64,000 bases of DNA from Eriocheir sinensis (GCF_024679095.1 NC_066553.1:3697994-3761993), one strand, 5' to 3'; positions 22,395-34,837 are shown, numbered from the stretch's first letter. Notes: a model not told the origin generated them from the letters alone. Numbers and translations: made by a program.

Positions 22395-22790
22395 TCTCCC
22401 TCCCACCCTTTTCTGACATGTCTTCTTGGCTCACGTATAAATAAATGAATGTCTCTTTCCCCACGCAGCTCCCTAGAAGAATAGAAGAATACAGAACGTG
22501 CCAGGGTAACAGGTAACTAGATGTGATTGTAGGATTTTACATGAAAGAACTCCCCCTTGCTCGATTTAAGTTTTCAAGTATTAATCAAACTCCCACCATT
22601 TTCTGACATGTTCTCTTGTCCATAGGTCCTTTGGCTCACGTATAAATAAATGAATATGTCTTTCCCCACGCAGCTCCCTAGAAGCATACAGAACGTGCCA
22701 GGGAAAAGGTAACTAGATGTGATTGTATGATTTTAAATGAAAGAACTTCCTCTTGCTAGATTTAAGTTTTCAAGTATTAATCAAACTCGT
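22395..22790 (+). repeat. Tandem duplication (about 200 bp) including an exon-like microexon
   Basis: Two direct copies share TGGCTCACGTATAAATAAAT, TTTCCCCACGCAG, AGAACGTGCCAGGG and GTAACTAGATGTGATTGTA. In each, an acceptor-like TTCCCCACGCAG is followed after 44 nt (22,469-22,512) or 35 nt (22,674-22,708) by a donor-like AG/GTAACT. The two enclosed segments differ by an internal 8-9-nt indel that changes frame, so they are either non-coding exons or decoys. Confidence 0.75.
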
Positions 22791-22799
22791 CGCTTTCTG

Positions 22800-23070
22800 A
22801 GCATAATGAGCGGTGTACGTAGTCTTCCTCTCTCCTTCCCTTCCTCCCTCTTGCCTTTCCTTCGCTTATCCCTAGCGGCTCCTTGTTGGCTCATGTTCGA
22901 CCAATTGCGAGTCCCGCCTGGCTAGCCGTGCCTCCCTTGTCCAAACACGGGGCGGGGACAACAACTTTATCTGGCCGGCGGTAAGCAGGTTAGCGAGGCA
23001 GTACGCAGTTGTCGCCACGCAGAGCAAACCTTCCAATATTAGCAGTTTGGTTAGTGATGGCTTCAGCTTC
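22800..23070. other. GC-balanced unique segment
   Basis: No open frame with recognisable product. No repeat match in the window. Confidence 0.5.
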
Positions 23071-23177
23071 ACTTCATTGTGTCTAATGTAAACACAATTA
23101 TTTCATCGCGGGGGAGAGAGAGAGAGGAGAGGAGAGGACGAAGAAGAAGAAAATTAAGGAAGAGGAGATGCAGGAAG

Positions 23178-23179
<2 letters not shown>

Positions 23180-23237
<58 letters not shown>
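23180..23237. repeat. (GA)n microsatellite
   Basis: Pure GA run. Confidence 0.97.
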
Positions 23238-23238
<1 letters not shown>

Positions 23239-23364
23239 GTAAAATATCCAGTGACAATAGATTACCTCCCCCCCAACCACCACTTTCTCTTTCCCTCTTG
23301 TTTCCATTCGTTTTTTTCCTTATACAGATCCATTACGTTGTGTATGTATGTCATAATAGTACTG

Positions 23365-23365
<1 letters not shown>

Positions 23366-23425
<60 letters not shown>

Positions 23426-23434
23426 CAACAACAG
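23366..23434. repeat. (AAT)n then (AAC)n
   Basis: Triplet run; Asn-only frame on plus. Confidence 0.97.
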
Positions 23435-23720
23435 GTGGATTTACTGGTTCACAACGTTTCAGCTAAAAATTCAACTGTACAAAAATGGAGGAAATAATGA
23501 GATTCGATGAGATGTGAGAGGCGGGGGTGTGGGCGGTGAAGTGTGTCAAGTGGGTGGCGGCGGTGTGTGTGTGTGTATTCCGTGAAACATGCGTACATAT
23601 TTGGTTTCGTTTAATAATGGGAAATAACCTTGCTGTATCAAAGATAATGTGTGTTTTGAATGTTATGCAAAAGGCTATTTTAGGCGTTTGTGGACTAATC
23701 TCATGCTCGTATGTGTCAGC

Positions 23721-23868
<148 letters not shown>

Positions 23869-24284
23869 GGGCACCGAAACATCATTGTGGCACAGTGCGT
23901 GTAACATGAAGGGCGAATTATCGACTGTCAAGGCATAGGTCGGAGTGTGTGAAGATTAATTTTCTCCTATCATAGTATGTCTCATTAGGTTGGATTTTGG
24001 TGTATGTTTGGTAGTTTGTTACTGAAATCCACGAACGTTTTTTTATATTTCATAGAAGAGCCTATTCAGTGACATGTTTTGAGGTGATTGGCATTTTAGA
24101 GAGCCAGTTCAGCCTTTTGGCCTCTCCAGTCTGCGGGACGTGAATCACACGCAAAGACAGACTGGCAGTGGTGTCTTTTCTACCTCAGTTTACAGTTCTC
24201 GCGTTGCCCAAGCTGCCTCTTGATAAACTCGACGATAAGAGATTTCGCGGATTGTACTAGCTACTTATTCATTTAGCAGCGGGA

Positions 24285-24405
24285 AACATTTTTTTTTTCT
24301 TTTACATCTTCGCCTGTAGCGCCGGTAGGCTTTCTTCGGAGGCCTGGTGGTCGGCCCAAGCCCATCATGGCGCAGGCAATTGTTATAGTGGCGCCATTTT
24401 TTGGA
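24285..24405 (-). mobile_element. Retroposon family B, minus-strand copy with A-rich tail
   Basis: Minus strand reads ATGGCGCCACTATAACAATT, TGCCTGCGCCATGATGGGCT and GGCGCTACAGGCGAAGATGT, then A-rich. Aligns along most of its length with 8,986-9,115. Confidence 0.75.
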
Positions 24406-24409
24406 TTAG

Positions 24410-24931
24410 CATCTCTTGCGTTGACTTCATACATTCGGAGTCGGTAATACAAGCTAAGCACAGTATCATGGATCGCCATATTTATAAAAGCCTTGGTTTG
24501 TCGGAGGAGTTTTAAAGACTGTGTCAAAAAGTTTCAACATCCAGGGGAGTGGTGTGACGCTTCCCACCCTGCGTCGCCAGACAGGTCATCGTCTGGCATA
24601 TGTTTTTCTTGATCATTTCTGAGCGCATGTGTGGGCGTCTGGGTGTCTGGGCAGGGCAGCGGTGTTTGCTGAGGCAGGAACAACTCTTGACGCCGCCGCC
24701 TGGGTTCCCTTATTGCTTTGTTCCCCGCCCCGAAGGACTTGTATGTCGGGAGGTTTAGTTCCCGGGCCTTCGTGGGCGGGAGGATGGGTGCATGTTCTTT
24801 GTTTTCTTTTATTACTCAAGCATATATTTTTGGGAAGGCTCACTAGAGAATTTAGGTAATGAATATCGCGGCAACAGCCATTAATAACTTTAGTTCTTTT
24901 TAACATATTTTTGCTACGGAAACTTGAGATA

Positions 24932-24969
<38 letters not shown>

Positions 24970-26690
24970 ATGTGTGTGTTTTCAGTAAGTTTTCATGGCT
25001 AGACTGAATGAGGAATAGAAAATTAAAGAAACAAGAGCACAGAACAGAAGCAAATGGAAAATCTAACCCAGTGTATTCGCGTGACTCGGAATCTTCCAAA
25101 CTGACCGACTCGCCCGTAGGTTTGTAGACTGTAGGTGTGTTTTGTAGACGTGTGCGTGTCTGAAATCGGGGCACTGCGGTAAATATAGAGACTGGAAGAG
25201 TAATGACCTTCTCGAGGATTGGACGCTGAAGCAAGCAAATACTCGCAGGAATGGAATGAAAAGCCTAAGTATTTTCACATATGTATTAAATGTTAAGAGT
25301 TGTATAAAACCAGGAAGTAGAAAACAATATAACACAGAGCTATGGGGTAAAAAGGACTGAATGAGGGATGGCATTAGAGAGAATGAGATATACAATAAAT
25401 ATTAGCTGTGATGTGGTAGGAGGCAGAATCATTTAGACAAGTGTAAATGAATAGTAAAGGGAATATTGCAAGGAGTTAGAGAGCAATATAACACAAGGTA
25501 TGGGAGAGTAATGAACAATTATCCTGAAATAAATATCGTCCCTCTTCCATGATTCAGACGGAGTCAAACTTATTAAATATGATGTTTTTTGTTGCTAAAG
25601 TCTTTATCATTATTTATTTGTGTGTCGTGTGTTTCTTTGTCCTGGCGGCGTAAAGGCGAGATGCCGAGTGGCTGCCGCGTCTGGCCACCGGGCGCCTGAA
25701 GTTTGGGCGAGGAGAAAGCCGAAGGAGGAGGGAGGGAAGGGTCAAGAGTGCAAGGGGACGAGAAGTCTGGTTCTGACACTCACACGCTTCTGTGAAACTC
25801 CAATTCAATTTAACGCCTGGGAATTCAATATGCAAACTAGAGCGAGTCTACGTCTCTTTAACACAAAATTCACAACCTTTTGCGTCCCGGCTGGAAGCAT
25901 TAAAACTTTGAGGGTCACAAAATTGTGGGGATTTTCACGAGCGAGGGAGCAAAGACAGGGAGTTGGGAGTCTGAGCTGCCGGCACGCGGGGGGAAGGCGG
26001 CGTGAAGGGTCTTCCCCCTGAGGACCGGCTCTTGGCACTCTCTCGAACTGCCTGGCGTGAGTTGTGGAGTTTAGGGGCTGCTTGCTGCGTCTGAAGTGGA
26101 GGTATTGGCGCAAATATCGACATTTTAGAGACTCGTGTAAGTGTTTGGGTGTAGCTGCGAGGCCGGATGGATTATGTATTACTCCTGTGCTATGTTATCC
26201 TTCAGTGAGGGAGGCACTGGCCGAGCACACGCACTCAGCGAAATGGTCCGCTTTAGGCAAGGCTTGAAAGAGGCGTGACTGAGGGCGGACTTTAAGGTCA
26301 GGTCAGGGTTACATTGTGGAGTGTTGGGTCAGGTCAAATGTGTGATGGCGTGAAGACTTTAGTGCGAGGCAAATGAAAATCGATGAAGCAGGATTGATAG
26401 TGAATAAGTTATTGTTTCATGCGGAGCAGCAAACATAGGACAAGATGAAGACGTCGAAGAAATCTGAGGAAAAGGATGAAACGTATTGCTATCTGTCTTT
26501 GCATTTGTCTTTCACTGCGCATATATATCAGTCTTTGTTTGTCCGTCTACCCGTCATTTTCCTGTTGTCTGTATGTCCGTCTCTCTGTATAGGTCTGAGT
26601 TTAAAATACATTCTCTCACTGACGCACGCACACACGCACCTACCCCCACCCAACTTAAAACCTGCAAAAGAGTTTAAATGAAGCGATCGA
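24410..26690. other. Mostly unique DNA, no supported gene
   Basis: Contains a (GT)n at 24,932-24,964 and a weak direct duplication (AGCAATATAACACA-like motifs near 25,320 and 25,480, about 158 bp apart). The GC-richer part at 25,640-26,270 has open frames up to 133 codons with no domain I recognise. Confidence 0.5.
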
Positions 26691-27087
26691 AAACTTTGCG
26701 AAGATGGAAACTGAGAAGAAAAGATGAATCGAGGTGCATATATAAGAAAGGGAAGGGATGGCGGTGAAGGAGTAGGCGGAGAGGTTCAGGCGTGGACAGC
26801 GAGCGACACGGTCAGGGAAATATAAAGGGGGGTCAGCCTGCGAGCGTGGATATGGGGTCGAGAGATTCCTGGAGATTACAAAAGTCGCCATTCGTCTTGA
26901 GGAAATGAAAAAGATATAGAAGGAGGAGGAGGAGGAGGGGGAGGAAGGTCAGAGGAGAGGGAGAGGGAAGTGGGGAGCTGAAGGAGGAAGAGGTGCTGTT
27001 AAAATGTGAGAAAATGCCAAGAGAGAGACAAGAAAAGCTGGCAGCGATGAGACCAAGGACGTGGACACTTATGGCGGTGATACATAG

Positions 27088-27160
27088 TTGTAGTAGTAGT
27101 AGTAGAAGTTGTAGTAGTAGTAATAGTAGCAGTTGCACTCCCAGTAATAGCAGTTTAGAT
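27088..27160. repeat. Imperfect (TAG)n triplets
   Basis: TAG/TAA-rich triplet run on plus. Confidence 0.9.
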
Positions 27161-27337
27161 AGCAGTCGTAGCAATAACCGGACGGAAATGAGTGGCAAAA
27201 GGACGAGAGAAGAGGGACTGAGGAGAAAGAGAAGGAGGAGGAAGAGGAAGAAAAAAGTGATAGACGAGAAAAGGCGAAAGAGGAAGCAAAGGTGGAGGAG
27301 GAAAAAGAGGAAGAGGAAGAAGAGGAAGATGATGAGA

Positions 27338-27610
<273 letters not shown>

Positions 27611-27613
<3 letters not shown>

Positions 27614-28333
27614 CCATTTTACATTTTCTATAATCTTTTCATTCTTACCTATTCACTCGGCAATTACAAGATCACAAAGGCATAGTCAAAATCACCACAG
27701 CCATATCACACCCTCTAAAAACCCCAAACATCATTATCGAGTACCATAACAACGTGAAAAAAATGAATATTCCAAACTACAACTATGCAGCTCCAAACTC
27801 CCTCCGTGCGCCCAGGAAGGTTCAGGCAGACGGCTACTCCACGTGTCGTCTGTTAATCCTCCCTTGACTGACAGCCACTCGAACCCGGCTGAGGGGCGTT
27901 AGCAGGACAGCTGGCCCGGAATCCTTCGCGTGACACTGGTGCACGAACTCTGGCCGGACGGGACGGGGAGATGGAGAGGATGGACAGGGAGGCAGGCGGC
28001 TGGACGAGTCTCTTCTTTTAATCTTTTTCTCTTTGTTCTTCTCTTATATACGTAACTTTTTTCTTGTTATCCTTTTTAAGTGCTTAGTTATTTCCTTGCT
28101 ACCAGTTATCGTTACTGTTTAATTTCCTCTTTTTCTATTTCTTCTTACCCCGTTTTTGTACTTTTTGGATTTATGGTTTAAAACTTAGTATTTTTTTCGG
28201 TATTATAAAGAAAATAGTTTGAATTTCCAAAGACCGATCAAGATGGAACAGACTAGACTTGCTATTTATTATTTTTATCCCCTTATAGAAAATCCTGGAG
28301 GGTATCAGTTTACTTCAGCATTCTTTCTTGGTA

Positions 28334-28335
<2 letters not shown>
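27611..28335. other. Unique spacer
   Basis: No gene, RNA or repeat recognised. Confidence 0.5.
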
Positions 28336-28409
<74 letters not shown>

Positions 28410-28465
28410 TGCATTTCTCTTGCCGTTCATCGCTTTGTTCTTTCTTGCTATACATATATACATGA

Positions 28466-28512
<47 letters not shown>
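28336..28512. repeat. (CA)n (28,336-28,405) and (CT)n (28,470-28,512)
   Basis: Two pure dinucleotide runs 64 bp apart. Confidence 0.97.
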
Positions 28513-28515
<3 letters not shown>

Positions 28516-29084
28516 ATATCTCTCTTCTCGTATCTCTCTCCTCTCGCCTCCTCCTCACAGCGCCTCGCCCACCTCCTTCGTCCCTCGTCTTGTCTGTCTG
28601 GATGGCGTGGCGTGTTCATGCCGACAAGCTTCTCCCTCTTTCCCTCTCTCCTTCCCTTCCCCTTTCCCTTCCTGCCTCCGTCGCTGAATGAACCTAATGA
28701 CGCCAGCAACAAGTGCGTCTCTGGCAAGGGACCAAGATTACGAGGCTTATGTGGGCGTGTGTTAGCAGGGAGGCGGCAGGAACGGGATGGCTGGGAGGTG
28801 TCTTGTAGCCTTACTAGGAAGGGCCGGCGTGCTACAGGCTCGAAGGACGGATATTAAGCCTGAGGTGTATTGTGTCTTAGGGGAACGAGTATGCTTTGTC
28901 TTTCCAGTGTTTTGTTGGCAACGCATCTTTACTGACTTGTGTGTCCACGTTTGCTGAGGTAGAATAGTTTTGTTTGGCACTGGAAGCTTAAAGTGTGCTT
29001 GCGGATTTTAGTTTACGCTGTTATTATTTAATTGACCGCATAAAAAGAGCAAAGTTTCCTGTAGTAAATAAATAATCTGGTCCA

Positions 29085-29609
29085 ACATCAAAGGAAATTC
29101 AAAACTTTAATTCATGTCTTACACATGTACAGAACAGGTAATATAGCCGTTTAAATCTGTACTGAAATGTTATTTGTATACAGTAGTTCATAAAATAACT
29201 ACTACTAATGAAATATATACAGCTAAATAAGGCTATATACAAGCTACAGCTCCACCCATTGTAAGGTTACTCCCCTCCAACGGCCGTCTCATTCCACTCT
29301 TGTCTAGAATTTCAAGTGTTCGTGCGTCTGGCGGTGAGAGAAGCTGGATTTTTCTTCGTCAGAGCTGGCTATGATGACCAAAGTCCTGGACAAAAATGAA
29401 GAAGAAACAAACTAATGCAGGAGAAGAATATTGAGGAGGAATTTCATACCCTCCATTTTCATGAAATTGATGAGTACAAATCATTTCCGTGTCTCCATTC
29501 CGGTTGCAATCCCGCCAGTAATGCGCAGCTCACACTTACAGGGGCCTCTGACCTGGAGGTAGTAATCATGCCACGGGAAGTCTGAGAACATCATCATAAG
29601 GTATTCCCA
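29085..29609 (-). CDS. Candidate 3' end of a minus-strand gene (last coding exon and 3' UTR)
   Basis: On the minus strand, after an acceptor-like TTTCAGCCTAG ending at 29,610, a 42-codon frame runs from 29,609 to TGA at 29,483-29,481. It reads WEYLMMMFSDFPWHDYYLQV then RGPCKCELRITGGIATGMET. The aromatic-rich, non-repetitive composition is protein-like. About 400 nt downstream is ATTAAA (29,111-29,106), a common variant poly(A) signal, so an end near 29,085-29,095 is expected. Alternatives within it: a donor GTAAGT after GGCCCCT, a donor CAG/GTCAGA, and a good acceptor (TTCATTTTTGTCCAG) at 29,386 opening a second frame ending HRQTHEHLKF. The terminal exon may therefore be alternatively spliced. 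Family not recognised. Confidence 0.38.
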
Positions 29610-29804
29610 CTAGGCTGAAATATGATGCTGCTTCCTCGGTGGGTCCAGAGGCTGTACGGGAGTGATGGGACAGAATTTGGAAATGACGTGATGATTGGAG
29701 GAAACTAAACTCGTCGATTATTTATGCTGCGGTTTCGGCTGGACGCATTTAGGGTCATTTCGTCTTACTAGGTGAAAATAAGTAATTAGGATAACCATTA
29801 ATCA

Positions 29805-30040
29805 TCCCCAAACCATCCCCAACCAAACATTAGATCCATCCCCACCCAAACATTAGGCCCATCTCCTACCACACATTAGATCCATCCCCAACCAAACATT
29901 AGGTCCATCCCCACCCAAACATTAGACCCATCCCCTGCCACACATTAGGCCCATCTCCTACCACACATTAGATCCATCCCCAACCAAACATTAGGTCCAT
30001 TTCCACCCAAACATTAGGCCCATCCCCACCCACCCACAAG
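29805..30040. repeat. 23-bp minisatellite, array 1
   Basis: About ten units of the type CATCCCCAACCAAACATTAG plus three bases, period 23, with substitutions (CCACCCAAA, CCTACCACA). The same unit forms array 2 at 31.2 kb. Confidence 0.92.
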
Positions 30041-30309
30041 GCTCATCCCCACCCAGACAATATACCGCCGTCTAGAAACCCCCGCCTTAGTGTGAGACTG
30101 TTAACGCGCCACCTGTTGCCACCCGCCCTGCGTGCTACTGGTAGGCTTGTGCTGGAAGGAAGGAAGGAAGGCCTCGCGTCCCCGTCCCGTCCCACCCCAC
30201 CCCGCCCGCCCAGCCCCTGACATTCGCCCCGGCTCTTTCCCTCTGCCCTTAAAGTCGTGGTTCCCAAGCTGGGCTCCGGCAAGCATGACCACAGCACGCG
30301 CGAGGACTC

Positions 30310-31169
30310 TCAGAAGGTTGTAAGGAATTCCCAGACGCAGGAAGAAGTCACGGATAAGAAAATGTATCGATTCCTCTTTTGTTACGAATTTTAAGTGAAA
30401 AATTGTTAAGTTTAAGACAGGTTTTTTTGCTGTTCGTTTTTATGTATCTTTTTGTAATGAAATGTGTTGTGAGTGACGACTGTAAACTATAAACACACAT
30501 GATTCTTCACTGTCTAGTTTTCGGTTCTTTGATTCATTAACCACTTCCTGAAACACACTTGTCTATTCGTGCCAGTAGCGTCACAGTTAGCAAGCAGCAT
30601 ACAAATGAGGGTAGCGTCAAGAATGATAAACGAGTACACGCACCTCCCCTACCACATCCTCATCCTCCTGTACTTTATCTCTCTCCACTCCACACTCATC
30701 CGATGTCACTCCACTAAGTCTGACAGTTCCTAAACCAAAGAGATAAACAGTAAAACCCAATCCACATCACTTCACCAGTCATGCAGTCTTCCTATCTCAA
30801 CTATACACATTTAAGCCTGACATACATCTTTCCATTTAGTTCTGCAACGCTATAAATACTGCAATCCTACCAACAATTGCACTCATGCCGCACTTCTAAG
30901 TCACACTGTTTATCTGTCAACACCCTACCATACCCTGTTCGCACCTCGTCATCTTCCCTCATTGTATCCCTTTTCTCATCATCATACCCACCTACAAACA
31001 CTTGAGGCATACCATGGTCACTCCTAGTTACCTCACCACCACTCCCGTCCCACTTCACTCCACTCGCTAGCAATGACCACACCAACACTGGTACAAACAA
31101 CCAAACCGTGCCATGAAATCTTCCTGAACCCACGCCATCACCTTATCTCACGACCCCAAACCACACTAT
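30310..31169. other. C/A-rich spacer between the two minisatellite arrays
   Basis: Many CACCTC and CCACAC words. An 88-codon minus frame (31,133-30,867) begins with a hydrophobic run resembling a signal peptide, but this may follow from the T/G bias of the minus strand. No gene is claimed. Confidence 0.5.
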
Positions 31170-31420
31170 ATGCAAAGGCCCATCTCCAACCAAACATTAG
31201 TCCCATCCCCAACCAAACGTTAGTCCCATCCCCAACCAAACATTAGACCCATTCCCAACCAAACATTAGTCCCATCCCCAACCAAACATTAGCCCCATCC
31301 CCAACCAAACATTAGTCCCCTCCCCAACCAAACATTAGACCCATTCCCAACCAAACATTAGACCCATTCCCAACCAAACATTAGACCCATCTCAATCAAA
31401 CACAAGGTTCAACCCCAACC
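31170..31420. repeat. 23-bp minisatellite, array 2
   Basis: About ten units of CCATCCCCAACCAAACATTA plus GTC or GAC, period 23. More homogeneous than array 1, with CATTCCC variants clustered toward the right. Confidence 0.93.
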
Positions 31421-32109
31421 AAACACTACTTGATACCACGCTTCACACTGCACCAGACCATCACAGACTACCACACCACATGACAACCCGCCACACCACG
31501 CCACAACTAAATCTCCTGCAAGCACCCCAAATGGCTCTGCGCCTCTCCCTGCCACCACGCAACTAATTCCCACTGTCGGTCAAGGAGACGCAGCCCCATC
31601 CAACCCACCCCGAGCCTCCCCATTGCCCTCCCCCGCCCTCCCACATACCCTCCCCCATCCCCTTCCCCTGCCTCGCCCAAGCAATATTCTGCAAACCTCG
31701 GCTTCCCCTTGAGCCTCTGCCCTTCGTACGAATTGGCGGGCGGCTTGCAGCGTCCACGGTCCGTAACACATGGAATTAATTACTCTGTTCTCGTGCTGAA
31801 GGCGATGAGAAGTGTCGCGGTATTCAACGCGAGATGGTTGTGGGAGAATGTCGGGGTTTTGTGGGTATGTGTGGAAAGGAGGAAAGGGGACGGGAAGGTA
31901 GGAGGGTGCGTGTAAGTGTGGTGTGACGGTGTGTTGGGTGGTGGGGAGTGGGAGATGAGGGGAGAGGTGGGGGTTGAGATGGGTATGATGTGTGTGTGTG
32001 TGTGTCGCTCAGGCCCTTCCCTCCTTCCGTCACGTTGCATTCCTGAGTTGTATTTATGTTGATCTTTTGACGTCTTCTGGTTTGTCTTCGTCTTCGTCAC
32101 TATAGTCGT

Positions 32110-32240
32110 CGTTGTCGTTTTCCTCGTCCTCGTTTCACTCCTCCTCCTCCTCCTCTTCTTCCTCTTCCTCCTCCTCCTCCTCCACCTCCTCTTCTTCCTC
32201 TTCCTCCTTTTCCTCCTCCTCCACTACTTCCTTTTCCTCC
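32110..32240. repeat. (TCC/TTC)n triplets
   Basis: Ser-only plus frame over imperfect TCC/TCT triplets. Confidence 0.93.
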
Positions 32241-32333
32241 CTTTTTCCTCTGGTTGTTATTCACCTAATACGACAATATTGTTCAAGAGTATTTGGGTCT
32301 CACTTTGATTTTATTAGAAAGGGAGTGCATGCT

Positions 32334-32336
<3 letters not shown>

Positions 32337-32393
<57 letters not shown>
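32337..32393. repeat. (CT)n microsatellite
   Basis: Pure CT run. Confidence 0.97.
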
Positions 32394-32396
<3 letters not shown>

Positions 32397-32688
32397 AAAT
32401 TGGAGGCAAAAGCCATGTCAGTGATGCTTCCATGAAAACCTGAAAACCCCCATGATTACCACTGTCTCGCTGGCCGCCCGTCTGCCCGGCTCGGTCCGCG
32501 GCGTGATTAGTTGCCGGTCCTGCCTCCTGCTCGACCCTTTGTTTCGCGCTTAATTGGATAATACCGCTATGCACTCAGAGGCCGACCGATTGATTGCTTG
32601 ATTGCCTCGAACCGCTGTTTTTTCGTTGTTGTTGAAAACTGGCAGTGCGGTGCTGGGTCGACCTGCTGTGTTTTTATTTTTGGAGAGT

Positions 32689-32757
<69 letters not shown>
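32689..32757. repeat. (GT)n microsatellite
   Basis: GT run with one early interruption. Confidence 0.97.
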
Positions 32758-33429
32758 CCAGAGGGAATTCTGCTGCCAGTGCGGTCTGTATCGGTGACGT
32801 GTGACTTAGTACTGCCTGTGCCTCTGGGGTTGAATTTTTTTATATATTTGTGTGTGTGTTTTTGGTCTTTATTTACGCAATTGAAGTTAACGCACAAAAA
32901 ATGCAAAGTAATAAAATATGCCGAGTTAATGGGCCAGTTTCACAGTTCCCCATGATGGGTTAGTAAGCTCCCAAACCAATACCAGAGCCTTCGAAATTTC
33001 CTTGTATAGTGGCTGGTGTTTATATTTAAGTTCACAAATTTGATGAATTTATACAGGAAAAGTCTTGTGTATTTAGCGTGGCATCTAAGAACTCACCATT
33101 TTGGATTGTATGGGATTCTATAGTTTTGTTCGGGCTGTTACGAAGACGCTGTGTTGGACTGTGAAATCGGCTCAATAAGTTCAAGAAGGTTCCTCGTTAG
33201 ACACAACCCAATTATTGAGAGTTCATTGTCTCGACGCTTTAGGCTTTTAAATAGAATGGTTTACTCTTGTGTGTTTGTTGATGCTTAACCGCGTGTCGGT
33301 AGGATAAGTTGTGTCTGGTGACATAAAACTGTGCATAATGAAACTAACTCCGTTACGTTCTTGTTGGTGTCAATTTTAAGATCGTAATTTGAAGGAAAAC
33401 GCATATATTCAATACACCAATTCGAGTGA
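32758..33429. other. Unique AT-rich spacer
   Basis: No gene or repeat recognised. Confidence 0.55.
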
Positions 33430-33696
33430 TTAACCCGGCCTCTGCGATTGGCACGGATTTGGCCTTCACTGGTAGCCTGGTAACATGTACTCCCAGGTCT
33501 TTCTCTGGTTCTGTGGTGGATAGTGGAGTGTTTCCCATGTGGTATTTGTATGCTGGATATCCCATCCCAAGGTGCAGGCCTGATGGTCGGCCCAACCCGT
33601 TCTGGCGCAGGCGAGTGTTTATAGTGGCGCCACTTTTGCTCCATTCCTGTAGTTAGGTGAGATCTTTTTGTAGGAAATCCGCAGTCAAGGGGTTAA
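33430..33696 (-). mobile_element. TTAA MITE carrying a reverse-transcriptase fragment (copy 3, chimeric)
   Basis: Intact TTAA at 33,430-33,433 and 33,693-33,696 with the family termini (CCCGGCCTCTGCGATTGGC and, reversed, CCCCTTGACTGCGGATTTCC). The reverse-transcriptase segment is preserved on both sides, but about 40 bp in the middle is replaced by about 57 bp of retroposon family B (33,590-33,640, with CTGGCGCAGGCGAGTGTTTA). The replacement joins at the short shared sequence GCCACTTTT. Confidence 0.8.
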
Positions 33697-33824
33697 TGTA
33701 ATTTGACACATCTTGGAAATGTTAAGAAAAATAAGAAAATAGATAACTGATATGTTTAGTGGAATATGTTGCACCCTCTTGAATGCCCTATGCTAATTTG
33801 TTTACCTGTTTTTTTCTATTACAG

Positions 33825-33941
33825 GTGTGAAGGAGCTGCTTGGTTAACCCACCTTCACTAATCTATATTTCCATGATGGGCAAACGCGACTGGAAATTTG
33901 AACTCAGCACTCAAGTCGTGTCTCGTCCGGCGCACCATAAG
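33825..33941 (+). CDS. Putative third exon with the start codon of an unidentified gene
   Basis: A 117-bp segment bounded by a strong acceptor (CTGTTTTTTTCTATTACAG) and a donor (ATAAG/GTTAGT). ATG at 33,873 is followed at once by a second ATG at 33,876. From 33,873 there are exactly 23 codons to the exon end (phase 0), reading MMGKRDWKFELSTQVVSRPA then HHK. The same frame has TGA at 33,828 within the exon, so translation would have to start at one of these ATGs. I take 33,873 as first in scan order; 33,876 is equally possible. With 11,530-11,718 and 12,316-12,400 it would form a transcript with two 5' UTR exons and a 21-kb intron. No domain is recognisable in 23 residues. Confidence 0.5.
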
Positions 33942-34048
33942 GTTAGTGATATTTTGCTGCCGTTACTGTGTTGTAGAAATTTTCCCATAACTAAGAAATT
34001 CTACATCATATCAAACGTCACTGCTCTATAAATTACTCTTCCGGAACA

Positions 34049-34049
<1 letters not shown>

Positions 34050-34133
<84 letters not shown>
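34050..34133. repeat. (ATT)n, about 28 units
   Basis: Pure ATT triplet run shortly after the putative start-codon exon. Confidence 0.98.
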
Positions 34134-34589
34134 GCAGTCATTATAATTTTGTATGTATCATCATAAGATACAGCAAACATTCTTCTAGACACATCATCGC
34201 TTGCTATTAATATTCACATCACTCTCAATATCTTTCAATAAAAAGTTATAATGGCTGACAGTTCGCTGGGAGGACTTAATAATGGGCGTTAATTTATTCG
34301 AATAATTCATGCACTAAAGCTCACACATATTTCTCGATACGGTCATCTACCCTTACTCTTTCACGCTACTCTATATTGAACTAATGAGGAGGAGGAGGAG
34401 GAGAAGGATGAGGAGGACGGTGCCAGGGAGCAAAGAGAGGAGGACGCTGAACACTACAAGGAATAAAAGAAAAGCTGAGCGTGTGTGTAAACAGGAAGGT
34501 GATCAAAGAGAATGGAAGACGGGGAGACGCTTGGAATAAAAGGCGTGCCAGCTGTAAAGAGCGACGTCAAACTGGGATATGTGAAATTG

Positions 34590-34690
<101 letters not shown>

Positions 34691-34837
34691 TCAGCCTGTC
34701 ACCATCATGCCTTTGAGAAATAAACTGATATGAGGTTGGATGTACTTGTATAGGAGGAAGAGAAAGAGAAAGAGAAAGGCAAGCAAGCAGTAAGAGGAAT
34801 ATATAAAGTATGCGAGCTCTGGCACTGACCAAGGATA

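Noticed and set aside
24613..24906. 97-codon minus frame
   Set aside because: No motif, no context. The internal GC-rich part gives comparable frames on plus.
30867..31133. 88-codon minus frame with a signal-peptide-like start and Cys-containing end
   Set aside because: The minus strand here is T/G-biased, which favours Val/Leu/Gly/Trp runs. No homology, splice or poly(A) support seen.
29805..31420. Regular short repeats resembling a CRISPR array
   Set aside because: Units are directly contiguous with no unique spacers; it is a 23-bp minisatellite in a eukaryotic genome.
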